From contig JABDRA010000211.1 in the NCBI GenBank assembly GCA_013041995.1, forward strand, positions 1 through 10,223: 10,223 bases of DNA, given 5' to 3'. This DNA is from Anderseniella sp. GTDB lineage: Bacteria; Pseudomonadota; Alphaproteobacteria; Rhizobiales; Aestuariivirgaceae. Both the position numbers and the translations under genes were made by a program. Shown in pieces: positions 1-6,177 of this stretch; position 1 is the first letter of the stretch, and every line of letters begins with the position of its first letter. The notes under the pieces are model-generated. The model had not been told where the DNA came from. It worked only from the letters and a program-made list of their open reading frames with translations, and searched no databases.

Positions 1-1324
1 CCTGCCAGGGTTTGTGGATGAACTTGTCGGGCATGGTTGCCAGTTCCGGCACCCAGCGACGGACATAGCCGCCATGCTTGTCGAATTTTTCGCCCTGAAG
101 AATCGGATTGAATATCCGGAAATAAGGCGCAGCATCCGCCCCGCACCCGGCCACCCACTGCCAGCTTGCAGAATTCGCGCCGATGTCGGCGTCCACCAGT
201 GTATCCCAGAACCATTGTTCACCGATCTGCCAGGGCAGGCGCAGATTCTTGATCAGGAAAGACGCCACAATCATGCGGACACGGTTGTGCATCCACCCGG
301 TTGCCCACAGTTCGCGCATGCCGGCATCCACGATGGGAAAGCCGGTCTGGCCTTGCTGCCAGCATGCAAGGTGTCCGTTGTCCTGAAGCCAGGGAAAGTT
401 TGCAAACTCCGGCTTGAACGGTTCCGTCGGCAAGGTCGGCCAGTAATGCAGCAGGTGATAGGAAAACTCCCGCCACAGGATTTCCTTCTCGAACGTGTGA
501 GCGCCCCGGTCAATATTGCCACGTGCTGTCGCTACGGCGTGGTGTGTTGCAGTCCAGCACTGCAAGGGGCTGATCTCGCCAAAATGCAGGTGCGGTGACA
601 GTCGTGAAGTGCCCTTTACATCCGGCAGATTGCGGGCCTCGTTGTAGTCGCCAACCGCATTTTCCAGAAAATCTTTCAGTTTCTCGTGGGCACCGGCTTC
701 GCCCGGTGACCAGCGTTCCGGAAATTTTACCGCCCAGTCTGGTTTGCCGTCGTAAAGATCAAGATCGTCCAGGGTGTCACCGGCAATCTCTGCGCCGAAA
801 AAGTCAATTTTTTCCGGCGCCGGTCTCGGTTTTCTGGAGATATCGCGGGACAGGCAATTTCGCGAAAACGGCGTGTAGACCTTGTATGGCCCGTCGCTTC
901 CGGTTCTGATGGCTTCAGGTTCGTGCAGCAGAAACCCGGAGAATCGCTTGCACTCGATACCTTTGGCATCGCATTGCGCTGCAATTTTCTTTTCCAGTTC
1001 GGCGGACCACGGCGCATAACCGCGTGAAAAGTAGACACCGTGCGCGCCGGTATCCTGCACCAGTTGCTCAAGTATTTTGCCCGCCTCGCCCCGGCGAAGG
1101 ATCAGCTTGCCACCCAGTGCTTCCAGGGATGATGCCAGCGAAGCCAGAGACTGGTGCAACCACCAGCGTGACGCCCCGCCCATGGCGAACTCGCCGGGTG
1201 TCACGTCATCGAGAATGTAGACCGGCAGGACCGGGCGTCCTGAGGCAACAGCGGCGTGCAGGCACGCATTGTCACTCAGGCGCAGGTCCTGGGTGAACCA
1301 GACGATGATGGGGTGAGTGCTCAT
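1..1324 (-). CDS. phrB: Deoxyribodipyrimidine photolyase (class I, FAD), C-terminus cut by window edge
   Basis: Light-driven repair of UV-induced cyclobutane pyrimidine dimers in DNA, a cytoplasmic flavoenzyme. The visible 441 residues start at ATG 1324 (MSTHPIIVWFTQDLRLSDN, the usual start of the N-terminal antenna-binding Rossmann domain, about 1-130). They end at FIHKPWQ, so roughly the last 30 residues are missing. The C-terminal FAD-binding domain shows EILWREF (281-287), TGFPIVDAGMRELWATGWMHNR (328-347) and WQWVAGCGADAAPYFRIFNP (388-407). By alignment from memory with the E. coli enzyme, W312, W365 and W388 match its electron-transfer triad (W306, W359, W382), and N384 matches the flavin-contacting N378. 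All are present, so the enzyme looks active. The class I CPD assignment is likely; the antenna cofactor cannot be told from sequence alone. The gene is divergent from the GNAT gene and shows no operon partner in the window. Confidence 0.95.
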   Translation of the reverse strand, partial: MSTHPIIVWFTQDLRLSDNACLHAAVASGRPVLPVYILDDVTPGEFAMGGASRWWLHQSLASLASSLEALGGKLILRRGEAGKILEQLVQDTGAHGVYFSRGYAPWSAELEKKIAAQCDAKGIECKRFSGFLLHEPEAIRTGSDGPYKVYTPFSRNCLSRDISRKPRPAPEKIDFFGAEIAGDTLDDLDLYDGKPDWAVKFPERWSPGEAGAHEKLKDFLENAVGDYNEARNLPDVKGTSRLSPHLHFGEISPLQCWTATHHAVATARGNIDRGAHTFEKEILWREFSYHLLHYWPTLPTEPFKPEFANFPWLQDNGHLACWQQGQTGFPIVDAGMRELWATGWMHNRVRMIVASFLIKNLRLPWQIGEQWFWDTLVDADIGANSASWQWVAGCGADAAPYFRIFNPILQGEKFDKHGGYVRRWVPELATMPDKFIHKPWQ

Positions 1325-1370
1325 TTGGGTATCCGTTGAACTATTGAGAAACTACCGGACAGAAAACGTG

Positions 1371-1390
1371 TGAACCGGATGTATGGTTCA
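1371..1390. repeat. Inverted repeat TGAACC-N8-GGTTCA upstream of photolyase
   Basis: Perfect 6-nt arms at 1371-1376 and 1385-1390 surround 8 nt. The element lies 47-66 nt upstream of the photolyase start codon, a usual place for an operator or promoter-overlapping site. The dyad is seen directly; its use as a regulator site is inference. Six-base arms are short enough to arise by chance in a spacer of this size. Confidence 0.4.
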
Positions 1391-1468
1391 ATCGGCCATA
1401 GCATGCCTCGCTAAAATCTACTCGGTTTTGCGACAAAAATGCAAAAACTCGGAATTGTTCTGACAGCC

Positions 1469-1492
1469 ATGCCAAGCGCACGCTCTTGGCGT
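1469..1492. repeat. Inverted repeat GCCAAG-N8-CTTGGC in divergent spacer
   Basis: Perfect 6-nt arms at 1471-1476 and 1485-1490 surround 8 nt. The arms extend to 8 if the T1470/G1491 wobble and the A1469/T1492 pair are counted. It has the same geometry as the dyad at 1371-1390 but a different sequence. It may be a regulator site or an RNA hairpin; no run of T follows on either strand, so it is not an intrinsic terminator. Confidence 0.4.
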
Positions 1493-1693
1493 ACTTTCGG
1501 CACCAGCGATTTGTACGTCAGGCATACAGGCGTCGGCTGTCTTGCCGAATGCAGCCATTTATCAAGTTTGCAGCGAACTGCGACTCAGAGGTCTTCGCAG
1601 GCATGCAACTGTGGAAGTCCAGAGGTGAATTTGGGCCATTCGCGGTGATTGAAAAAAGGGAGTTGCTTCCATACGTACCCTTTTAACCAGGAT

Positions 1694-1700
1694 AGGAGGT
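1694..1700 (+). promoter_or_regulatory. Ribosome-binding site fixing the GTG start of the GNAT gene
   Basis: AGGAGGT is a near-perfect anti-16S match. AGGAGG ends 4 nt before GTG 1704, slightly closer than usual. It supports the GTG start, as no ATG lies in frame nearby. Confidence 0.75.
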
Positions 1701-1703
1701 CTT

Positions 1704-2300
1704 GTGGAAAGAGAAAAAACTTACTCAATTGTCGATGGGTTTCAGGCAAGGCAAAAGGGCACCGCCATCGGGCTGTTCTGGCAAGCGTTCAAAGGCAAGC
1801 TGCATCCGGTTATGAAACCCCAGCTAAAGGCTCTAAGGTTTCTCGATATGGTTGCTGACCCCGCGCACGCCGTTAGTGCCATATCGCGCGATGGTACCTT
1901 GATTGGTGTGGCAGGCTTCAAGACCACCAAAGGATCGTTCATCGGCGGCAACCTGAAACAACTCTGCGCTGTGTATGGACTATTAGGAGGATGTTGGCGG
2001 GGCCTGGTTCTTTCGGTGCTCGAACGCCCGCTGCAATCGCATACATTGTTGATGGATGGCATATTTGTCAGTGAGACGGCGCGTGGTGGAGGCGTAGGAT
2101 CGGCGCTATTGTCGGCGATCAAAGAAAAGGCAATCGCCTGCGGGTGTTCAAAGATCAGGCTGGATGTCATTGATACAAATCCACGTGCACGTGTTCTGTA
2201 TGAACGCCACGGGTTCATCTCTCAAGATACCAGTGACATCGGCCCGCTACGGCATATTTTTGGATTTCAGAAAGCAACCACCATGGTCTGCGAAGTTTGA
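1704..2300 (+). CDS. GNAT family N-acetyltransferase
   Basis: Likely cytoplasmic acetyl-CoA-dependent acetyltransferase of 198 residues. The acetyl-CoA (motif A) region is clear: strand LLMDGIFVSE (115-124), then the pyrophosphate loop ARGGGVGSALLSAIKEKA (126-143), matching the family's (R/Q)xxGxG/A pattern. Motif B follows with IRLDVIDTNPRARVLYERHGF (151-171), where the N-x-RA-x-xLYE-xxGF pattern is typical. The N-terminal 100 residues, which would set the acceptor, are not diagnostic, so the substrate is unknown. It starts with GTG behind a strong AGGAGGT. It is the only plus-strand gene in the window, divergent from photolyase and convergent with the importer operon. It looks intact and is probably transcribed alone. 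Confidence 0.88.
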   Translation: MEREKTYSIVDGFQARQKGTAIGLFWQAFKGKLHPVMKPQLKALRFLDMVADPAHAVSAISRDGTLIGVAGFKTTKGSFIGGNLKQLCAVYGLLGGCWRGLVLSVLERPLQSHTLLMDGIFVSETARGGGVGSALLSAIKEKAIACGCSKIRLDVIDTNPRARVLYERHGFISQDTSDIGPLRHIFGFQKATTMVCEV

Positions 2301-2309
2301 CAGAGCGGT

Positions 2310-2424
2310 ATGTTCGATGCGCTCAGATCACTCGATGCAACGGCGATCTTGTGATGTTAGCTGGGCGAAAATCGCCACGCCACTGGGCGTTTCACGACAG
2401 TCGGCGTGGGAGCGTTTCAGCTAG
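2310..2424 (+). pseudogene. Remnant of a small helix-turn-helix protein (frameshifted)
   Basis: Plus-strand codons 2362-2421 encode the motif SWAKIATPLGVSRQ followed by SAWERFS and a TAG stop at 2422-2424. This closely resembles the C-terminal helix-turn-helix of small bacterial DNA-binding proteins (pattern sWaeIGraLGVSRQaAheRf), with LGVSRQSAW as recognition helix. The frame starts about nine codons earlier without a credible start. An adjacent frame beginning at ATG 2310 gives MFDALRSLDATAIL and hits TGA at 2352. Joining the two with one extra base near 2352 would give a continuous 37-residue helical piece. I infer a decayed gene end rather than a working gene. The motif similarity is seen directly; the frameshift join is a guess. 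Confidence 0.35.
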
Positions 2425-2450
2425 AACGATTTATTTAAGTGGAAAATACT
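2425..2450. other. AT-rich gap between the HTH remnant and the importer operon end
   Basis: A short AT-rich stretch where the plus-strand GNAT region and the minus-strand importer operon converge. No hairpin with a T-run is visible for either direction, so termination here may be Rho-dependent or occur inside the neighbouring genes. Confidence 0.4.
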
Positions 2451-4106
2451 CTAGTTGCCGGACGCACTCATGGCGCCGGTTTCACCCCTGGATTCCAGCA
2501 ACTGGGTTAGCCAGTCCGGGTCCATTTCCGGCACCGAGGACAGCAGCAGCTGGGTATAGTCGGGATGCGGCGGTGACAGGATGTCGTTCTTCATGCCCTG
2601 CTCGACCACACGGCCCTGGAACATCACCACAATCTGATCGGAAATCGCTTTCACCGTTGCAATATCATGGGTGATGAACAGATAGGTGATGTTGAACTCC
2701 TTCTGCAGCCGCAGCAGCAGTTTCAAAATGCCTTCCTGCACGATCTGGTCAAGCGCCGACGTCACTTCATCGCAGATGATCAGCTCAGGGTTTGCGGCAA
2801 GTGCGCGCGCAATGCATATGCGCTGCTTCTGGCCACCTGACAGCTCACTGGGCAACCGTTCCATGAAACTGTCGTCCAGCTCTATCATCTTGAGCAGTTC
2901 GGATATCCGCTCATCAAGTTTCTTGCCCGACAGGTCCAGGTAGAACTCAAGCGGACGACCGATAATGTCACGAACCGTATGTTTGGGGTTCATGGCCGTA
3001 TCAGCCATCTGGTAGATCATCTGGATGCGGCGCAACTGATCCTTCGACCGGTCCTTGAGCGCCAGCGGCAGCGGCTCGTCGTTGAACAGCACATCGCCTT
3101 TAATGGGCGGCAGAAGGCCTGTGATGACCCGTGCCGTGGTAGATTTGCCGGATCCCGATTCCCCTACAACAGCCACGGTGGACCCGCGTGGAATATCGAT
3201 GGTGACGTCTTCGAGCACCTTGATCGAGCTGCCGTAGCTGGCATCGACGCCATTTACCCTGAGGATAATGTCTTCGCTGGTCTCCTGGGGCTTCTCCAGC
3301 GACCGGACAGCCCACAACGATTTCGTATATGCCATTTCCGGCTTTTTCAGCATTTGACGCGCCGGTGCATCCTCGACGGTTTCGCCATAGCGTAGAACCT
3401 TGATGACATCGGCCATCTGCGCCACTACCGCCAGGTCGTGGGTAATGTAGATTGCGGCGGTCTGGAACTGCTCGACAATGTCGCGCATGGCGGCCAGGAC
3501 TTCAACCTGGGTTGTCACATCGAGCGCCGTGGTCGGCTCATCGAATATGATCAGATCGGGCCGCGACGACATGGCCATGGCGGTCATGGCGCGTTGCAAC
3601 TGACCACCGGATACCTGGTGCGGATAGCGCTCGCCGATTGTATCGGGATCGGGCAGTTGCAGGGCTGCAAACAGCTCTCTGGCGTCTGACTTCGCCTCAT
3701 CTTCCGGACGCAGGCCGTGTCCCACGGTCGCCTCGACACACTGGTCGATCAGCCGGTGCGCCGGGTTAAACGACGCCGCTGCACTCTGGGCTACATAAGC
3801 GATGCGCGATCCGTGCAGCTTGCGCAACTCTGAATCACTCATGTTGCGCAAATCCATGCCGTCAAACTGGATGGTGCCGTCAGTAATACGGCAACCCGGC
3901 TGCGCATATCCCATGGCAGCCTTGCCCAATGTGGACTTGCCTGCGCCGGACTCGCCAATCAGTCCCATGATCTCGCCGCGGTGCAGCGTCAGGTCCACAC
4001 CCTTGATGATGGGGTGCCAGACATCATCTGAAAAACCATCAATACGAATATCCCGCATGTCCAGCAGCAGATCGCCGGCTGTGCGATCATCAGTGTTACT
4101 TTTCAT
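2451..4106 (-). CDS. Fused dual-domain ATPase of peptide-type ABC importer (DppD-DppF fusion type)
   Basis: Energises uptake by the two permeases upstream; cytoplasmic face of the inner membrane. The 551 residues carry two complete ABC domains. Domain 1 has Walker A GESGAGKS (51-58), Q-loop Q107, signature VSGGQ (165-169), Walker B LIIFDE (185-190) and switch H223. Domain 2 has Walker A GESGSGKS (315-322), Q-loop Q366, signature LSGGQ (422-426), Walker B LIICDE (442-447) and switch H480. Each ends with the oligopeptide-type C-terminal extension (PHPDYTQLLLSSVPEMD in domain 2). Both sites look catalytically intact. Fusion of the two ATPases is known in this family (GsiA, YejF types). I chose ATG 4106, which overlaps the DppC-like gene by 11 nt; a longer frame from TTG 4160 is unlikely. 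Translation is probably coupled to the gene before it, as no strong Shine-Dalgarno is seen. Confidence 0.95.
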   Translation of the reverse strand: MKSNTDDRTAGDLLLDMRDIRIDGFSDDVWHPIIKGVDLTLHRGEIMGLIGESGAGKSTLGKAAMGYAQPGCRITDGTIQFDGMDLRNMSDSELRKLHGSRIAYVAQSAAASFNPAHRLIDQCVEATVGHGLRPEDEAKSDARELFAALQLPDPDTIGERYPHQVSGGQLQRAMTAMAMSSRPDLIIFDEPTTALDVTTQVEVLAAMRDIVEQFQTAAIYITHDLAVVAQMADVIKVLRYGETVEDAPARQMLKKPEMAYTKSLWAVRSLEKPQETSEDIILRVNGVDASYGSSIKVLEDVTIDIPRGSTVAVVGESGSGKSTTARVITGLLPPIKGDVLFNDEPLPLALKDRSKDQLRRIQMIYQMADTAMNPKHTVRDIIGRPLEFYLDLSGKKLDERISELLKMIELDDSFMERLPSELSGGQKQRICIARALAANPELIICDEVTSALDQIVQEGILKLLLRLQKEFNITYLFITHDIATVKAISDQIVVMFQGRVVEQGMKNDILSPPHPDYTQLLLSSVPEMDPDWLTQLLESRGETGAMSASGN

Positions 4107-5016
4107 CGCGAATACCACTTGTTTTGTGCAGGAACCAGTCGACCACGAAGTTGACTGCAACGGTCAGCAGGGCAATGGCGCCGGCGGGAAGCAGAGGGGT
4201 CATGGCAGCTTTCATGTCATATTCGGCAAATGAGATGAGCTGGGCGTTTTCGCGGACCATCGATCCCCAATCTGCCGTGGGCGGCTGAATACCGACACCC
4301 AGGAATGAAAGTGATGCGATGGTCAGGAACACGAAACAGAACCGCAGGCCGAACTCTGCCACCATCGGTGGCAGAATATTCGGCAGAATATCCCGCCGCA
4401 TGACCCAGGCAAGACTTTCGCCACGCAGCCGCGACGCCTCGACATAGTCCATGACAACGACATTCAGTGATACCGCACGCGCCAGCCTGAACACCCGTGT
4501 TGCGTCCAGTACGGCGATGATGATGATCAGGTTGATCACGTTGGAGCCGAAGATCGACAGCAGCATCAACGAGAAAATCAGGCTCGGGATCGCCATCAAA
4601 ACATCCACAAACCGGCTCAGTCCCTGGTCCAGCCAGGACCGGTTGATGGCTGCCATCACGCCAAGGCTGCCGCCGATCAGGAACGACAGTGCCGTTGTGG
4701 CGACGGCGATACCGATAGTGTTGCGCGCGCCGTAGATCAGCCGCGACAGCACATCACGTCCCAGCTGATCGGTGCCGAACCAGAATTCTGAACTCCACGG
4801 TGCGTAAGGTGTGTCGAAAATCTCACTCTCGCCATACGGTGCAACAAGAGGCGCAAATATCGCAACAACAAGATAGAAAGAGATGACGATCATGCCAAAC
4901 CAGGCTGTGACCGGCGCCTTTTTCAGGCTGCGCCAGGTGCGGTCTCGCCAGGTTCGCCGTTCTGCAACAGCGGCCACCTCACCAGCGGCTGAATAGGTCT
5001 GGTCATCGGTGCTCAT
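4096..5016 (-). CDS. DppC-like inner-membrane permease of peptide-type ABC importer
   Basis: One of two membrane subunits forming the transport channel; 306 residues, normal for DppC/OppC. The hydrophilic N-terminus (1-36) is followed by a first membrane segment at about 39-60. The periplasmic DppC hallmark FGTDQLGRDVLSRLIYGAR is at 80-98, and five more hydrophobic segments follow. The EAA loop that docks to the ATPase is at 191-213 (YVEASRLRGE, then ILPNIL). ATG 5016 is the start because it overlaps the stop of the DppB-like gene as ATGA, a sign of translational coupling. An upstream in-frame extension to 5109 reads as the out-of-frame tail of that gene and has no membrane or family features. 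The substrate class cannot be read from the permease. Confidence 0.94.
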   Translation of the reverse strand: MSTDDQTYSAAGEVAAVAERRTWRDRTWRSLKKAPVTAWFGMIVISFYLVVAIFAPLVAPYGESEIFDTPYAPWSSEFWFGTDQLGRDVLSRLIYGARNTIGIAVATTALSFLIGGSLGVMAAINRSWLDQGLSRFVDVLMAIPSLIFSLMLLSIFGSNVINLIIIIAVLDATRVFRLARAVSLNVVVMDYVEASRLRGESLAWVMRRDILPNILPPMVAEFGLRFCFVFLTIASLSFLGVGIQPPTADWGSMVRENAQLISFAEYDMKAAMTPLLPAGAIALLTVAVNFVVDWFLHKTSGIRDEK

Positions 5017-5984
5017 CTTGGGTGCAACAGCCTCGGATTGGTTACGATGGATACAATGTCGGCAAACAGGTTCAAAAGGATGTAGGTGGCCGCAAAGATC
5101 AGGGCGCACGCCTGCACGACAGGAATGTCACGAGTCGTGACGGCATCCACCATCAGCTGCCCGACACCGGGGTAAACAAACACCACCTCCACAACCACCA
5201 CGCCGACAACCAGATAAGCCAGGTTGAAGGCAATCACATTGACGATCGGCGCCCAGGCATTGGGCAGTGCATGCTTGATGATGACGTTGGATTTGGAAAC
5301 ACCCTTGAGCCGCGCCATTTCGATATAGGGGCTGGCCAGAAGGTTGATGATGGCAGCCCGGGTCATGCGCATCATGTGCGCGACAATCACCAGCGTAAGT
5401 GTCAGTGCCGGCAGCGCAGTCATGTATATCCTGTCGATCATTTCAGTGGAGTCGCGGACATTCGCCAGAGACGGGAACACTTTCCACAAGGTCGCCAAAA
5501 CCAGGATCAGGATGTAGGCAACGAAGAATTCGGGAAACGAGATGGTTGTCAGTGTCGTTGCGTTGACGGCACGGTCATAAAAAGAATTGCGATACAGCGC
5601 AGCGGTGATACCAAGCGTCAGCGCCAGGGGTACCGCGATGATTGCGGTCATGCCGGCCAGGAACAATGTGTTCCACAGGCGCGGGCCGATCAGTTCCATC
5701 ACTTCACGCTCGCGGCCCTGGCTGCGGCCAGAGAAGGATGATCCGAAATCTCCCTGCAGCACACCACCGATCCACTGGATGTAGCGCGTGATGGCCGGGT
5801 CGTTCAAACCCAGTTCCCTGCGGAACGCTGCAACGGTTTCAGGCGTGGCTGCCTGTCCGAGAACCGATGTCGCAAAGTCGCCGGGCAGGAACTGCAGCGA
5901 ACTGAAGATGATAATGGAAACGACAAAAAGGGTCAGCAGGCCAAGACCCAGTCTCTGCAACACAGTCCGTACAATCGGATGCAT
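5013..5984 (-). CDS. DppB-like inner-membrane permease of peptide-type ABC importer
   Basis: Partner membrane subunit of the DppC-like protein; 323 residues, typical of DppB/OppB. The N-terminal segment (about 10-33, RLGLGLLTLFVVSIIIFSS) and following LPGDFA are typical of the family. Other hallmarks are ELGLNDP (57-63), a long periplasmic stretch with GDFGSSF (78-84), and five further membrane segments. The EAA loop is at 220-243 (YIEMARLKGVSKSNVI, then HALPNA). The start at ATG 5984 is supported by AGGGAG at 5995-6000, 10 nt upstream, a slightly long spacing. It sits 193 nt after the binding-protein gene and overlaps the next gene by 4 nt. Expression is probably reduced relative to the binding protein by the hairpins in that spacer. 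Confidence 0.94.
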   Translation of the reverse strand: MHPIVRTVLQRLGLGLLTLFVVSIIIFSSLQFLPGDFATSVLGQAATPETVAAFRRELGLNDPAITRYIQWIGGVLQGDFGSSFSGRSQGREREVMELIGPRLWNTLFLAGMTAIIAVPLALTLGITAALYRNSFYDRAVNATTLTTISFPEFFVAYILILVLATLWKVFPSLANVRDSTEMIDRIYMTALPALTLTLVIVAHMMRMTRAAIINLLASPYIEMARLKGVSKSNVIIKHALPNAWAPIVNVIAFNLAYLVVGVVVVEVVFVYPGVGQLMVDAVTTRDIPVVQACALIFAATYILLNLFADIVSIVTNPRLLHPR

Positions 5985-6001
5985 GTTCTATGTACTCCCT
6001 C

Positions 6002-6047
6002 ACGCAAACCGAAACGCGCATCTTGTCGCCGATGCGTCTGTTTGCGT
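6002..6047 (-). repeat. Long imperfect hairpin just before the DppB-like gene
   Basis: Outer arms ACGCAAAC (6002-6009) and GTTTGCGT (6040-6047) match perfectly over 8 nt. Inside them CGCATC (6017-6022) pairs with GATGCG (6031-6036) around an 8-nt loop. It ends 17 nt before the DppB-like start region, on transcripts of the minus strand. It could protect the upstream mRNA from 3' exonucleases, modulate ribosome access to the permease start, or be an operator. The pairing is seen; the role is inferred. Confidence 0.55.
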
Positions 6048-6069
6048 CTCCCACCTTGTGAAGGGTCGC

Positions 6070-6099
6070 AAAAAAAACCGGGCATGGCCAGCCCTTTTT
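6070..6099 (-). terminator. Intrinsic terminator-like attenuator between binding protein and permease genes
   Basis: Read on the minus strand: five A, then GGGC (6094-6091), a 7-nt loop TGGCCAT, GCCC (6083-6080), two more bases, then eight T (6077-6070). The A-run can also pair with the T-run and lengthen the stem. The short 4-bp GC core suggests partial rather than full termination. Its place, after the binding-protein stop and before the permeases, fits the known need for more binding protein than membrane complex. On the plus strand the same hairpin is followed by five T, so it could act weakly both ways. Confidence 0.55.
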
Positions 6100-6119
6100 G
6101 TGCCCCAATTTCAACAGAA

Positions 6120-6152
6120 CGGCCGCACGCCCCGGTTCCAGGAGCGCGGCCG
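6120..6152 (-). repeat. GC-rich inverted repeat after the binding-protein stop
   Basis: Arms CGGCCGC (6120-6126) and GCGGCCG (6146-6152) match perfectly over 7 nt with a 19-nt spacer. The right arm is part of the self-palindrome GCGGCCGC. It begins about 26 nt after the stop of the binding-protein gene on the minus strand. With the two elements at 6070-6099 and 6002-6047 it makes this 193-nt spacer unusually rich in structure. It may stabilise the 3' end of a shorter binding-protein mRNA. Confidence 0.45.
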
Positions 6153-6177
6153 CAGCTTATTTCAGGTTGTCAGCCGA

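Larger units (their letters stand above)
1325..1703. other. Divergent intergenic spacer between photolyase and GNAT genes
   Basis: This 379-nt stretch holds no convincing gene. It must carry the start signals for both flanking genes. It contains two 20-nt inverted repeats (6-nt arms, 8-nt spacer), at 1371-1390 and 1471-1490, and a strong Shine-Dalgarno for the GNAT gene. A 45-codon open frame (1549-1686) ends 17 nt before the GNAT start, but it has no recognisable motif and no good ribosome-binding site. I found no sigma-70 -35/-10 pair close enough to consensus to name: TTGAAA at 1649-1654 has only TACGTA 17 nt downstream. Confidence 0.6.

Noticed and set aside
14..598. 194-codon plus-strand frame at the left end
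   Set aside because: The minus strand here encodes the conserved FAD domain of photolyase, so this is a shadow frame.
1649..1677. Possible sigma-70 promoter for the GNAT gene (TTGAAA, 17 nt, TACGTA)
   Set aside because: The -10 box matches the consensus at only two of six positions.
2375..2409. Inverted repeat CCACGCC/GGCGTGG, and the nested ACGCC-ACTG-GGCGT hairpin, as a GNAT terminator
   Set aside because: Only three T follow the inner hairpin and none the outer one, and the sequence is better explained as coding for the HTH remnant.
4107..4160. N-terminal extension of the fused ATPase from TTG 4160
   Set aside because: It would overlap the DppC-like gene by 65 nt, begins with a rare start codon, and adds no family-like residues. 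ATG 4106 is better.
5022..5741. 239-codon plus-strand frame opposite the DppB-like gene
   Set aside because: It is antisense to a clear permease; its polar His/Gln/Arg-rich translation is a typical shadow of hydrophobic codons.
5839..6114. 91-codon minus-strand frame across the binding protein/permease spacer
   Set aside because: It overlaps the start of the DppB-like gene in another frame, runs through the terminator-like hairpin, and has no recognisable domain.
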